Assembly: GCF_023159225.1 (NCBI RefSeq)
Contig: NC_063176.1
Coordinates: forward strand, 6,026,963-6,090,962
Direction: 5' to 3'
Origin: Perognathus longimembris pacificus
Taxonomy: Eukaryota; Chordata; Mammalia; Rodentia; Heteromyidae
DNA: 64,000 bases
Numbering within the stretch: the stretch's first letter is position 1; every line of letters starts with the position of its first letter. Below, piece by piece: positions 24,501 to 36,820 of this stretch. Below the pieces are notes generated by a model. The model was not told where the DNA came from. It saw only the letters and a list, made by a program, of their open reading frames with translations, and did no database searches. A program made the position numbers and the translations under genes.

Positions 24501-24990
24501 AAATAATATCACTATCTATAAGTATATAGATATAAATACAGTTATATGACATATATAGTATATTACATATACTGTATATATCACAAATATATTTATAAAT
24601 ATATATTTATATGTATAGGTATAGAATAGATTATATATAATCATGTTAATAATATAGTAATATAATTATATATAAGGTAATACATAAAATACATTGGTAT
24701 ATATGTACATGTACATATATAATGTGTAGTATCTAATGTATGATATAGGTATATGTAATATATATCATATGCCATATAATATATTTAGTATATGATATAC
24801 ATTTTATACATAATACATTTAATATATTTTTAACAAATATTTATCTCCTTATCTCTATATCACACATAGATACATCTATATCTATTATATAAAATCTCTA
24901 TATTTATACATCTATATCTATTATATAGATGTATCTATTCCTATTCTATATAGTATATAAATATAGATACATCTGTATTGATTATATATT
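24501..24990. repeat. TA-rich block with palindromes
   Basis: About 490 bp of TATA/ATAT-rich degenerate repeats. It includes a perfect 12-bp inverted repeat (24906-24917 and 24923-24934, 5-base loop) and many shorter palindromes. Confidence 0.85.
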
Positions 24991-26899
24991 GCTTTAAAAT
25001 GAATAACTAAAATATAGTTTATTTTAAATATACACTTTAAATATTTGGCAAAAATACCATATTTTGTTTGTTTCTCAAATATTTATCTCTTTTCCCTCTT
25101 ACAAGCAGAAATTTGGGGATGCAAGAAACATCTGATTGGCCTTAGGGTCTCTTGATTTTAGGATTTTTCAGGTAAACCATACTTGAAATATTCAGAAGCT
25201 AACATCTTTTCATGACAAATAAGATAGCTAAATATAAAGCCACTAGTTCTTAGTCTTCCCATGATAGTCTATATTATTTTTACTTAATCCAACCTCTTAT
25301 TGTAATAATTGTTATCAGTAATATGTAGGCTGACTATAATTTATTACCTCAGCCAACATTATTTTGAGAGAAAAATGATGGCCCTGAAAATTAAATGTGT
25401 GTCCTAATTCTCCTTGAAGACCTAGGACGTGATTCACCTCTACATTTGGTTTTTTGTCTATTCTCATAATGTTTAATTACTTACCTCTAACACCAACTCT
25501 TACTAGTCTCAACATTTATAGTTTCATTTAATTCATCAATTATCACTGAGTTACCTTTAACTTATATTTATGTACCTTAGCTAAACATTTTTTTGCCACC
25601 ACAAGTATAATAATTCACCACTGGAAATGCGTTGACACCATCTATGAATTACAGAAGGCTGATAGTGATATTAATGAAATAATCACTGATTTCTTTGGAT
25701 TTTGGTTTGTTTGTTCCTGGCTTTCATTCATGGTTGTTCTCCACTCAACTCGAAGTCGAAATTGTGAAACTTGTAAAAACTTTCTTGTTCTTGAGGTCGC
25801 CTGAGATACTTAATGGAATAAGGAATACAAAATTTAGCACTCAAGTACAAAGGTCTGCATATACAAGAGCAGTTCTGGACTGATGGCCAGACAGTACTGT
25901 AGGTTTTGAAACAAAAGTGTCAGACGTTACATCCTGACTAAACTATCATTCTGTGTGAACTATCCTGCTGAAGGCTGACCTGATGAAATGGCTATCATGC
26001 ACTGAAGGACAATTTCTCCACAGGGACACAGCTATACTATCCAGCTGCCAACTCTAACAGCTTCTAAGAAAATGAGTGCTTCCCCTAAGGGAGGTGGGAT
26101 ACATTCTTAGAGGATATTACATAATATCCAGTAGCTTTTATTAGTCTTGCTCATTGGCTTTAGTGTATAAGCTCTATGATTAAATAAGGCAGTGATTACA
26201 TAAGCCCTATGATCTACTCCATAAAACATACAACAGGAAACATACTCAAAGACATGCATATTTTGTGCTGGCAGCTTTTCATTTACAATTATGTACATGC
26301 ATAAGTAAAAATATAAATATGAATGGAATACAGACAGTTGTATACAAGTATGTCTACAGATTGATTTAGATATGTGTATTTGAGCAAATTTATTTGTAAG
26401 ACATTATATGAAACTATTGTTAACAATGGCCTCAAATCCAGCTCAGCTGAAGTATTAATTCGTTGAAGGATAAATAAGTATTTTGCAAATTAATTTTATG
26501 TATGGTCCTACAATATAGTATTGAAAATAAACAGACCAAAATATATATGCTATCTCTTTGTAAAGCCCATTCTGGTATTGTAAGCCAGTATGTGGGTGAA
26601 TCTGAGAAGTAAATGGTGACTGAGTCCAACACCTTTGTGGATGCTGGGACATTAATAAAGTTAAGGCTATTTTAAGTTTGATACTACAATGAGAGATAGT
26701 CTATTCTGAAAATTTATCTAAACATATCTAATGATTTATGTAAAATGATAGTAACCAAACAGAACATGTTAATTTTCATAAGTATATAGTTGGCTCTAGA
26801 CAGAGTAAAAGAGAAGCCATAGAATTAAATTTAGTAATATACTGTAATTTTGTTCATTTTTAAAGGGTGATTGTTGCAAAGTGAAAAAATAGTACAGCA
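24991..26899. other. Unique AT-rich DNA
   Basis: No family recognised. 25780-26100 is somewhat GC-richer and complex. Short open frames carry no protein-like signal. Confidence 0.5.
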
Positions 26900-27045
26900 A
26901 AATCTTACATTTATCCCTACTCTTCCCAAATAGTATACTTTAAGATAAATTCCTAAAAGTGAAATTTCTGAGTGACCATAGGAGTACAAGCCAATTCTCC
27001 AACAGCTGGTAGTAATTTTCCCATGACCAGCAATGCAGGAAAAAT
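26900..27045 (-). mobile_element. Old L1 (L1M-type) fragment
   Basis: 'aattcctaaaagtgaaatt' followed by 'agccaattctccaacag' and 'ccatgaccagcaatgcagga' tracks the inverse of the conserved ORF2 C-terminal region of ancient mammalian L1. Confidence 0.6.
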
Positions 27046-27555
27046 AATTACTTCCTTCTAACAGTCAACATTTCATGTTATTTTCATACCAGCTTTGCTA
27101 ATGAAAATGTAAACATAGCATAACAATTGTATTGAATTCTCATCTTGTTGTAGAAATGCTAGTTTATTTTATCCATGGTAATTGTCAGACTCAGAAGGAT
27201 TTATTACTTACAAAGCTACATCTATAATTGCTTTCTCTCTGTTTGCCCAACTAAGAATAGTCAATATTCTTCAATAACAAATATTCATTGATGAAATGTT
27301 CATTTGTAAAAAATATGATTGTATTTATTCATATTTTTTAAAAAATAAACATTGTAATTATTTTATCTTTGTTGCCAAGCTGAAAGAAATGAAAAAAATA
27401 CATTTTGTTATAATTATCTTACTATGTATAATAATTGTAGGAGAATTAACTTTTATTTACATTCGGAAAGTTTCAGCACTAGTCAACATAGATTATATAA
27501 ACTATATTCTTTTTCTTTGTAAGGGTTAATTATCCAGATTTAATTACTTCATATC
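27046..27555. other. Unique AT-rich DNA
   Basis: A 77-codon hydrophobic open frame at 27296 is made of A/T-rich codons; not credible as a gene. Confidence 0.5.
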
Positions 27556-28500
27556 ACTTTGTTGCTTATTTATTTATTCTTAAATTTTATTGTACAAGTG
27601 ATATACAGAGGGGCTACAGTTACATAAGTCAGGTAATGAGTATATTTCTTTTTCAACCATTTTACCTCCTCCCTCATTTTCTTCCACTTTCCCTTGCCCC
27701 AGACTCTCCTCCTTCCCCTTGTTGTAGAATTCATTTCCAACATAGTATCTACTGAATGTCATTGTTACTTTGATTCACCCTTTATCCCAATGTTTCTGTG
27801 CTTCCCCTTCCTTTACACCAATCAGATAATTTTTTTTGGCCAGTCCTGGGCCTTGAACTTAGGGCCTGAGCACTGTCTCTGGCTTCTTTTTGCTCAAGGC
27901 TAGCACTCTGCCACTTGAGCCACAGCACCACTTCTGGCCTTTTCTATATATGTGGTGCTGAGGAATCAAATCTAGGGCTTCATGTATATGAGGCAAGAAC
28001 TCATGCCACTAGGCCATATTCCCAGCCCCCAGATAAATTTGTATACAAGACAAAGGGCACAGAGCAAAACAAAACAAAACAAACAAACCCTGTTGCAATA
28101 GGGAATAAACTGAAGGAACAATAAAGAAAGAAAAAAGAAAGAACTGCAAACCGTAAACTAAAACAGAAAGACTTGTTTCCATTTCTTTGAGTTCATTTCA
28201 ATAAGCACCATTTTATATGGTCATAATCACATAGCTATTGAGCTATTGTGATTCCCTGCTAAGAAAAACCTACACATTTTCTAATTACTATAAATGACGG
28301 AAACCAAGCCTATGTTTCTTTTAGTATGGCTTGCTTTGCATAATACCATTTTTTCCAAGTCTTTCCATTTCTGCAGGCATGGTGCAATGGCATTCTTCCT
28401 GATGGGGGCATAGAATTCCATTGCTCGTATATACCACATTTTCTTGATCTACTCATCTTCTGAGGGGCATCTGTGTTGATTCCATCTCATAACTATGGTA
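27556..28500 (-). mobile_element. L1 3' end, interrupted by a SINE
   Basis: The minus-strand L1 3' UTR starts at the left ('gggctacagttacataagtc' on +) and continues past the inserted SINE (27830-28029) into the ORF2 C-terminal region ('attccattgctcgtatatac', 'tgaggggcatctg' on +). Diverged, 5'-truncated at about 28500. Confidence 0.85.
27830..28029 (-). mobile_element. IDL-Geo dimeric SINE nested in L1
   Basis: Full dimer with poly-T at left, inserted into the L1 3' UTR. Short duplication 'cagataa' at 27823-27829 and 28030-28036. Confidence 0.92.
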
Positions 28501-28570
28501 AAAGAGCAAATAAGAATAGTGATTTTTTTCAAACTATCCCATAACATTTATTTTTTGGTGGGGAATTCTT

Positions 28571-29277
28571 TTTTTAAAAAATCTTTATTGTCGCTGGGGA
28601 TATGGTCTAGTGGCAAGAGTGCTTGCCTCGTGTACGTGAGGCCCTGGGTTCAATTCCCCAGCACTACATATACAGAAAATGGCCAGAAGTGGCGCTGTGG
28701 CTCAAGTGGCAGAGTGCTAGCCTTGAGCAAAAAAGAAGCCAGGGACAGTGCTCAGGCCCTGAGTCCAAGCCCCAGGACTGCCCCCCCCCAAAAAAAAATC
28801 TTTATTGTCAAAGTGAAGTACAGAAGGCTTACAGTTTCATACATAAGGCAGTAAGGCAGTGAGTACATTTCTTATCCAACTTGTTACCTCCTTCCTCATT
28901 ACCTCCCTCCCCCTACTTTCCCTTCCACCCCATTAGTTGTACAGTTAGTTTATACCATATGCTTTTATAAATATTCCTGCTGCATTGGTTTGTCTTTTAT
29001 CTTTTGTCTCTCAATTTTGGTATTCCCTTTCCCTTCCCTAGTTCCAATACATGTATATACAATATCCAGGGTACTAAAATCAGTTACAGTGATATCAGGG
29101 GTAAATCACAGGAAAGAGATACGAAAAAAAATGGGCACGGTTTCACATGTTGAAAATAACAACAACAATGATAAACCACTTGTTTCCATAACTTGAAGTT
29201 CACTTCACTTAGCATCATCTTATGTGTTCATATGGGCATAGCTATTGATCTATTTTGATCTTCTGCTAGGGGTTGAT
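28571..29277 (-). mobile_element. L1 3' end, interrupted by a SINE
   Basis: Minus-strand L1 3' UTR and upstream sequence ('cttacagtttcatacataag', 'gttacctccttcctcatt' on +). Its A-rich end at 28571-28592 and the body from 28810 are separated by the SINE at 28593-28792. Confidence 0.88.
28593..28792 (+). mobile_element. IDL-Geo dimeric SINE nested in L1
   Basis: Near-consensus plus-strand dimer. The 17-bp duplication 'aaaaaatctttattgtc' at 28576-28592 and 28793-28809 is the L1's own polyadenylation-signal end (inverse of 'gacaataaag'). The tail is preceded by an unusual C9 run at 28781-28789. Confidence 0.95.
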
Positions 29278-29375
29278 TCCTCTGCACCATGTATATAGAA
29301 AAAGCCAGAAGGGCTCTGTGGCTCAAGTGGTACAGTGCTAGTAGCCTTGAGCAAAACGAAGCCAGTAGTGACAAT
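29278..29375 (+). mobile_element. IDL-Geo SINE fragment
   Basis: End of the ID-like half ('gattcctctgcaccatgtat') plus most of a Geo half ('ctgtggctcaagtggtacag'). Both ends are missing. Confidence 0.8.
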
Positions 29376-32262
29376 TACTCCTTTATTCTCAAATTATATG
29401 CACACTTACAAATATTCTTTTTTGCCTTTATTAATTTCATTTTTAAACTGAAAAAATGAAATACACGTGTAGAATTATTTTATAAAAGAAATAAAAACTA
29501 TTTAGAAACTCTGGTATAAGTTTTTATTTATTTGTAATCCTACCATATGTATAGGCAATTAGATTATTCCTGTCCTTTATTTCTCTTTTTGACTAATCTT
29601 GTACCAGCTCTACATTGTTCAATTACTACAAATTTTTATTGTAATACTTGCTGGTGTCTATTGTTTATTTAAATACTTTTGGATTTCTTTGCCCTTGATG
29701 TTGGAAAAGTCTAAGCTGACTGTAAGCTGCAGACACTGAATGAGTAAGAAACCCATGTAGTGCTTGTTACGTAATGACTCAACAGAACCGTATTTGAGAC
29801 ACCATCTTCTCAATCTCTATGGAAGGAAATAAAAACAATCCATTTATGAAAAACCAGTAAATAACAGTAAGTTATTCTTTTTGACTCATTAGTCTGGGGA
29901 ACTTTCAAACAAATGATAATGTAAATGATAAACAAAATAGTATATTTTGGGGGCAAAGATTTTCTGTATCGACCTCCCTATTGCATGGGACATTATAGCA
30001 AAAATATACACCTAGGACTGTATCAAACTAAAAACTATCTGCAAGACTGAAGAAGACTTACAAACTCATTACATTTTAAAGAATGAATTTGTACCAGCTA
30101 TGTAGATATATTTTAATACAATCAAAACAAAAAGTAAACCATTTTAGTGACTTTCACATTTTTATATAAAGGATAAATAAAAAGTAAATGACAAAAAGTA
30201 AATGAAGGTAAAATCAATGTATATACATGAAAATAATACAAATAATTCAATTAGAATTTCATCCAGCATCTAAGTAGGAACTTCACATTTAACACTGAAG
30301 ACCTTATTGGAAGTATTTTTAGCAACTACTTTTTTACTTGGAAAACACCTCCTTGATTCTACAAATTCAATTTCACATTAGCCACTTTTAATTGAATGTT
30401 TGGCAAATTATCCTTTCTCATATAATGTTTGACAAATTCTAGAAATATCGTAAGCCTGTTTCTCATAAACTTCATACATTTCAAGTTTATTTCCAAATAA
30501 GCTGACAATGACTCCAAGTTGAGTACAATCCTTTGTAAGTAAAGGTTAAATTATCGTCAACAGGAAAGGACCATGAGAAATACTGCACAGTTTTCTGGAA
30601 GCAGAGTAATAAAACTCATCCTGGGCCAGCCCCAGCTCATTGCATTCCCATGGATGCTTGTAAGACTCCATTTGCGTTAGGAGCCACCTAGAGCCAAATG
30701 CTATAAAACTGATGTGGGAGTTGCCTACGGGAACAAATGGAGGCCATGCCAGAAGGAATACACAGTTCTTCTTTTCATACAACTATACATTCATTAAGAA
30801 TACTCTAGACTTAGGGAGTGCTTTTAAAATTATATCCTGAGGAAGTACTTGGTCCCAGTCCTAATATTCATTCTAACACATTACAGCATGGCCACACACA
30901 CACATTTGAAACCACAGCTGCTTTGGGGGCACAGTTCTAAGCTTCCATAGCACACAGTCAATGTAAGCATAGAAAGCTGAATTTGTCCATCTGTGTGTGT
31001 GCAAGCACACAGCATTTTACTTCATTTGTAAATTGAACCAATGACCAAGAATCCTTGTTTGTACTATTTCTCTCCTTACTGGAAAACATTTAACTCATGG
31101 TGGCAAATTATCTGGTACACAGAAAGAAAACACCAGTGATTTTTAAAGATAAAGACCGCATATGCATGTCACTTTTTTTCCCTTATATTCTATTCATAGA
31201 ACATACAACCTTAAGCTGTATTATATTCATTAAGTCACATATAGAGCTTTCATGTGATCATATACATATATATATATATATATACATGTGTGTATATATG
31301 TATATGAATTGTACCCAGATTCTGGAACATAAGTCATTTGTTTTTGGTAATTACATTCAGAATCCTTCTATCATTTTGAACTCATAATACATTATTGTTA
31401 TGTATCACCATCTTACTATGAAATAACAAAACAGAAATTTTTGTTCATCTCTAACTGTAGGTTAGTACCTAACTATTTCTTATCTTCCATCCATATTTTA
31501 TTTTTTCAAAGAAAACTATATCCATCTGAGTTGAAGCAAAGTTACTTATTTGATAGGTGTTTTTAATTTATAGAAAAACAATAAGATTGGAGCTAAATGA
31601 CTTTATAGGGAAATTTGGGGGAAAGTATCTGACAGAGGTATCAATAAGTTATTATATTATTGTTTTTACTACCCAAAGTTTACGTCATCAAACCAAATAA
31701 CAATTAAGTCTGTTTGTTGGGGTTGGAACTAATGGCACCTGAATAGCTGTGTAGTCTTATGTCTGCTTTGCCTGTGTTACATCTGCAATAAAACAAACAA
31801 AAAAAGCAACCATTTGTTTAACTTCCAATTCATAATTTCATCTTGGCTGTATTTGTGGTTTATCGGTAGTTTGAAAATGAATCTCATTTTATGCATTTAA
31901 AAGTTAACTTTAATTGTGATCAAGAAGGTTTGACTGGAGCAGAATAAACAACATTTGAAAATGTTGGCTTCCTTTGTTTCTCTCTACACTAAAATATGTA
32001 CTATTACAATCCACTTTTGACCCGATTCTTTGAAGCGAACAATAACAGGTCAGAAACAAAGGAACTGTAAGAAATTGGAGGTTTAGCTGAGAGTGATTCA
32101 GATGAGAAAGTTTTAACTCCTATTCACACATCTGCTGTGTGATCATCAAATGTGCATTATAATTTCAATGAATTAAGCAAAATGCTAATTAAAACATCAA
32201 ATGTACTAAACTTCTCTCAGGGTCAAAACTGGAACTGAATGTAAGTAAGGACAAACAATTCT
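29376..32262. other. Unique AT-rich DNA, nearly 3 kb
   Basis: Mostly single-copy. A probable ancient L1 piece (minus) lies at 29570-29690 ('ttactacaaatttttattgt'). 30540-30790 is GC-richer and complex with a 78-codon minus frame of no known family. A (TA)n/(TG)n array sits at 31260-31305. Confidence 0.5.
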
Positions 32263-32277
32263 ATGAAGTGAATTTTC

Positions 32278-32383
32278 CTTCTCTTTAATTGTAAAGGTGA
32301 TTTACAGAGCAGTTGGTTACATAAGTCAGGTATTGAGTATGTTTCCTTTTGAAGAGTGTCACCACTTCCCTCGTTTTCTCCTC
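32278..32383 (-). mobile_element. Very short L1 3' end with target duplication
   Basis: Only about 106 bp of the L1 3' UTR, minus strand, severely 5'-truncated. Duplication 'atgaagtgaattttc' at 32263-32277 against 'atgaggtgaattttc' at 32384-32398 (14/15). Confidence 0.88.
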
Positions 32384-32655
32384 ATGAGGTGAATTTTCAT
32401 CATGTACCTTTAAAATTGCTTAGAATTTAATACAAGAATAATAAATGACAAACTTGTTGTGTATAGATGTTAATTGATTTGGGATATAGATTATAATTGA
32501 TTTTGTTATGCTCAACCAATCAGAAATTATTGATTGCTCCATAAATTATAGCTACATATTGTGGCTGCGTTACAAAACATGCTCTATGCTAAATAAACAT
32601 AACTATAATAAGTGAAGTTTTAACACAAAATCTGGGCTAACACAATGTAATTCAA

Positions 32656-32848
32656 TTCTTCCATCGGAAGGAATGATATTGTACCATTCATTAAGAATGA
32701 ATGTAAAAGACTTGGAAAAAGTACATCAAACAAAGTTAACCAGACGCCCCCACCCCCCCCAAAAATGGGTTGTATGTTTTCCCTCACTTTTGTTAATTAG
32801 AGTGTGCCTATATATTTACAAGTAAACAAAATGGATGGTATACACTCA

Positions 32849-32892
<44 letters not shown>

Positions 32893-33356
32893 TACACTGG
32901 GACATGATAAATTACACCAGTCTCCAAATATCATATAGCAACCAAAGGAGGATATTCAATATTCATAATAACGGATCACAAAGGATCAATAGCTATATGC
33001 ATATGATGTAATACTTTTTGAAATGAACTCCAAGAATTGGAAACAAGAGGTTTTTGTTGTTTCTTTTTTTTTGGGGGGGGGTCCTTTTGTCTTATTTGTT
33101 AGTTTATTTGTCTTTGGGAAGGTAAAGGGGAACATGAAAGTGGGGAGAAAGGGTGAACAAATACAGCAGTAGTTCTCACTAGGCACTCTGGAAAATGAAC
33201 TATACAACTTGTGGGTGGAGATGGGAGGGAAAATCTGGGAAAAAGTGAGGGAGGGGTGATATGATTCGAAAAGAAAGGTACGCATTAACTGATTTATGTG
33301 ACTGTAACCCCTCTGAACATCACCTCTACAAGAACAACAAAGCATACTAAAAAAAT
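32656..33356 (+). mobile_element. L1 3' end, older subfamily
   Basis: Begins in the end of ORF2 ('ggaaggaatgatattgtacc') and runs through a 3' UTR with 'gaactccaagaattggaaac', 'gaactatacaacttgtgggtgg' and 'tgactgtaacccctctgaac'. A (CA)n array at 32850-32888 lies inside. It differs from the younger copies around the 'gggggggtccttttg' block. Confidence 0.85.
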
Positions 33357-33393
33357 AAACACCTTGGCAAATAACTTGTTAGAACAGTGAGAA

Positions 33394-33870
33394 TTTTTTT
33401 TAATTTTTATTATCTAACTGATGTACAGAGCGGTTACAGTTTCATACATTAGGCACTGGATACATTTCTTGTACTGTTTGTTACCTCCTCCCTCATTCCC
33501 CCTTCCCCCTCCTTCTTTCCCTTTCCCCCCATGGGTTGTTCAGTTGATTTTAACCAAACAGTTTTGCAAGTATTACTTTTGGAGTCGTATGTCTTTTTTT
33601 ACCCTGTGTCTCTCGATTTTGGTATTCCCTTTCACGTTCCTAGTTCTAATACCAGTATACACGGTTTCCAATATACTCAGATAAGATACACAGATAGTGC
33701 AGGTACAACCACAGGAAGGGGATACAAGAGGATCATCAGCAATAGAAGCTACAGTTGCACATAGCACGTTAAAAGTAGTTACAACGGTGATATAACAATC
33801 GTTTCCATAACATGGAGTTCATTTCACTTAGCATCATCTTATGTGTTCATAAGGGTATCGTTATTGGGTG
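33394..33870 (-). mobile_element. L1 3' end
   Basis: Minus-strand 3' UTR, tail at left, running to the inverse of 'aagatgatgctaagtgaaat'. 5'-truncated and close to the younger copies. Confidence 0.9.
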
Positions 33871-33874
33871 ATTT

Positions 33875-34085
33875 TCTTTTCTCTATTTTTTTCACTATTG
33901 GAGACTGAACACAGAACCATGATTCTTCACGGTAAGCACTCTACTATGATATAACCTCAGCCCCTGAAATTTTATTTTGATAGAGTCTCCTTAAATTGCA
34001 TTATCTGATCCCAAACTTTCACGCGTGCTGCCTTGGCCCTCAAGTGTGACGGTAAGGTAGATGTGTCACCATGCCTAATTTCTCA
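33875..34085 (-). mobile_element. Degraded ID/B1-type SINE
   Basis: 'actgaacacagaaccatgattc' and 'ataacctcagccc' (inverse ID-like half), then 'gatagagtctccttaaattgc' (inverse B1-like). Strongly decayed. Confidence 0.5.
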
Positions 34086-34256
34086 TCATGTTTTCTTTGT
34101 TTATCATTTACTTCTCAACAACAAAACCCAAGTATAAAATGTTTTATTTTCAATTTACAATGTTATTTTCTTTCAAAAATATTTTAAAAGTAAAACATGT
34201 TATTTATTTCAAGTCATTAATTGGAATTATTGGCTAACATACAGCACAGTAATGTC

Positions 34257-34473
34257 TTTTTTTTTTTTTTTTTTTTTTTTTTGCCAGTCCTGGGCCTTGG
34301 ACTCAGGGTCTGAGCACTGTCCCTGGCTTCCTTTTGCTCAAGGCTAGTGCTCTGCCACTTGAGTCACAGCGCCACTTCTGGCCATTTTCTGTATATGTGG
34401 TGCTGGGGAATCGAACTCAGGGCTTCAAGTATACGAGGCAAGCGCTCTTGCCAATAGGCCATATCCCCAGCCC
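34257..34473 (-). mobile_element. IDL-Geo dimeric SINE, full length
   Basis: Near-consensus dimer with a 20+ base poly-T at left. Duplication 'cagtaatgtc' at 34247-34256 and 34474-34483. Confidence 0.95.
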
Positions 34474-34574
34474 CAGTAATGTCATTTCTGAATAGGTAGC
34501 TATTCAAAATAGAGAGATTAAAATATGTAATTTTGAAAATTACATTTCAAATAGCATAGTCTCTGTACTCAATG

Positions 34575-34685
34575 TACACTTTGTAAAAATGAACTATGTA
34601 ACTTGTGGGTAGAGACAGTTGTGGGAAAAGGAAGGAAGGGGTGACGTGGTTAAGAAATATTCTACTCCTAACCTGACTTATAGAT
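34575..34685 (+). mobile_element. L1 3' UTR remnant
   Basis: 'aaaatgaactatgtaacttg' and 'gaaggggtgacgtgg' match the 3' UTR of the older L1 subfamily at 33190-33270. Confidence 0.7.
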
Positions 34686-34734
34686 TTGGAGTTCATTTAT
34701 ACAACTACCTATTAATAGCAATACAAAATTAGTG

Positions 34735-34985
34735 AAGCCAGATGCCATTTTCTCAGGCCTGTCATCCTAACTACTCAGGAGGCTGAGAGCTGAGGAGCAC
34801 AGTTCATAGCCAGCTCAGCAAGAAAGCCCCCTTAGACTCTTATCTCCAATTAACTGCAAGAAAACCAGAAGTGGTGCTGTGGCTCAAGTGGTAGAGTGTT
34901 AGCCATGAGCTGAAGAGCTCAGGGACAGCACCCAGGCCCAGAGTTCAAGCTCAAAGATAAATACATAAATAGATCAATAAATCAA
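34735..34985 (+). mobile_element. B1-Geo SINE
   Basis: B1-like head ('actactcaggaggctgagag'), linker 'atctccaattaactgcaag' and a Geo half ('gctgtggctcaagtggtag' ... 'ccagagttcaagc'), with an (AAATA)n-like tail to 34985. Confidence 0.9.
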
Positions 34986-36574
34986 GTTCACTGCCTGTTC
35001 CAATTTTAACTATTTATTGCAAATCTTCACTCTATATTCACAATTATACCTTTGTATTTGCCAAAGGGAACCTACAAAATGACAGTGAGAGTACATTAAT
35101 TCTATGGTACTTTTTCCTACATAAATCTTTCCCTTCTTTTCAAGGGCTACATAAGTCCTTATATCTTTACAAATAGAGTGAACAAAAATGGAGTTGTTCA
35201 GCAAAAACATCCTCACCCACAAAGGATTGACATTTTTCACTAGCCAAAATAAATGAAAGAAAAAGAAAAACACTCTGCTAATAATTCCTACCAGGACAAT
35301 GAGCCAATATTCTTCATCAAAAAAAGCGTAACTTTATACTTTGAGTTAAATTCAGGTTATTGGATGTTATGTGTCCAAATTTGTTGTAGAGTTTTCATAT
35401 TTGGCATTAAGCATGTGAAATTTCCAGTTAACTTTGACATGCCACTGGTAGTCAATATAAAATTATTTCTAGTAAAGTCCTGCTTACAGAATTCATTTGT
35501 CAGTGCAGTTTTTATATTGTTATTAAATTTAAGTGTGTATTACCTACAATTCTAGAAAATGTTTAATGTTCCAAGACAGGTATTTGTAAAGATTCAAAAT
35601 CTCTGTGTTGCAAAGGACAAGGTAGATCGTGCCAGATATTTTAATATGGCTGCAGGTCACTCAAGCTATAATTGGCTCTAATCAGCTCTCTCATCCAGTT
35701 GTAAAACTCTTTACCTGCAGCTGAGAAGCTCTCACGAGAGTGGAAAAACCTCTCCTATTGAATATTTGAAAATATCAGCTAATCCCTGTCAATACGATCA
35801 TTATAAATGAGCTGCAAACCCATTAGCTCTTATAGGAAATGGGTTGTGGGAAGTGAGATTTGATCCAAACCAGCCTTGCAATAATAGTAATCAATGTCCA
35901 ATGAAAACACATTCTTCTATGTGAACAAGGATCATAAATAAAGGAAAGGGCAGGCTGGGTAGGAATTCAACTTTCAATGTTTATTCAGCTTACTTTATTC
36001 TTTACATAGACTTGGAGTTTTTGAATGTCATGAATAAATTCCCTGTCATAAATTCAAAACATTCAGCTTTATTCCAGAAGTAGAATCTGGGATAGTCTCT
36101 GTACTATATTATTTCTCCCCATCATGAGTGAAGAAATAAAGTACATTTATCAAAATAATTGTGCAAAAGCCAGAGCAAAGATAATGCCTGCTTTCAAAAT
36201 ATTTTCCTAGTTTCTGAAATAGCAGAAATTGGTAAAAAAAACAAGACAAGAATAGATGAATAATGAATCTCAGTGTTTAAGCACAGGCAAAATCAAAACG
36301 GAAGTATATGCTTTATCCATTTTTCAGATGACTATTACATTAACTCTTAACAAACATTGCACTTTCTAAGACACTATTGCTTAATAATGTATAAAAAGAG
36401 AATAAATTTAAGCTTCATTTTAATAACATTAAGCTTGAGGTTAAAATAAAGTGTAGAAATTAAGCGAGGGAATGGCAAAATCCAGTTAGAAGTATCCACA
36501 CCTGGACTAATTGGTCTCCTACCTGTGATTGTTTCCCCTCTCAGCATTCCCAGCTATCTATTTTCCAAAGTGTA
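34986..36574. other. Unique DNA with candidate conserved element at 35590-35930
   Basis: No repeats seen. 35590-35930 is complex, repeat-free and contains several TAAT cores, a CAGCTG E-box ('cctgcagctgagaa') and 'ctgtcaat' TALE-type sites, a texture typical of developmental enhancers. A 100-codon plus frame at 35253 is not recognisable. Confidence 0.4.
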
Positions 36575-36589
36575 GGATTTGTCTGTTTT

Positions 36590-36805
36590 GTTTTTTTTTT
36601 GTTTTTTGTTTTTGGCCAGTCCTGGGCCTTGGACTCCGGGCCTGAGCACTGTCCCTGGCTTCTTCCCGCTCAAGGCTAGCACTCCGCCACTTGAGCCACA
36701 GCGCCGCTTCTGGCCGTTTTCTGTATATGTGGTGCTGGGGAATCGAACCTAGGGCCTCGTGTATCCCAGGCAGGCACTCTTGCCACTAGGCTATATCCCC
36801 AGCCC
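36590..36805 (-). mobile_element. IDL-Geo dimeric SINE, full length
   Basis: Near-consensus dimer with a perfect 15-bp duplication 'ggatttgtctgtttt' at 36575-36589 and 36806-36820. Confidence 0.96.
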
Positions 36806-36820
36806 GGATTTGTCTGTTTT

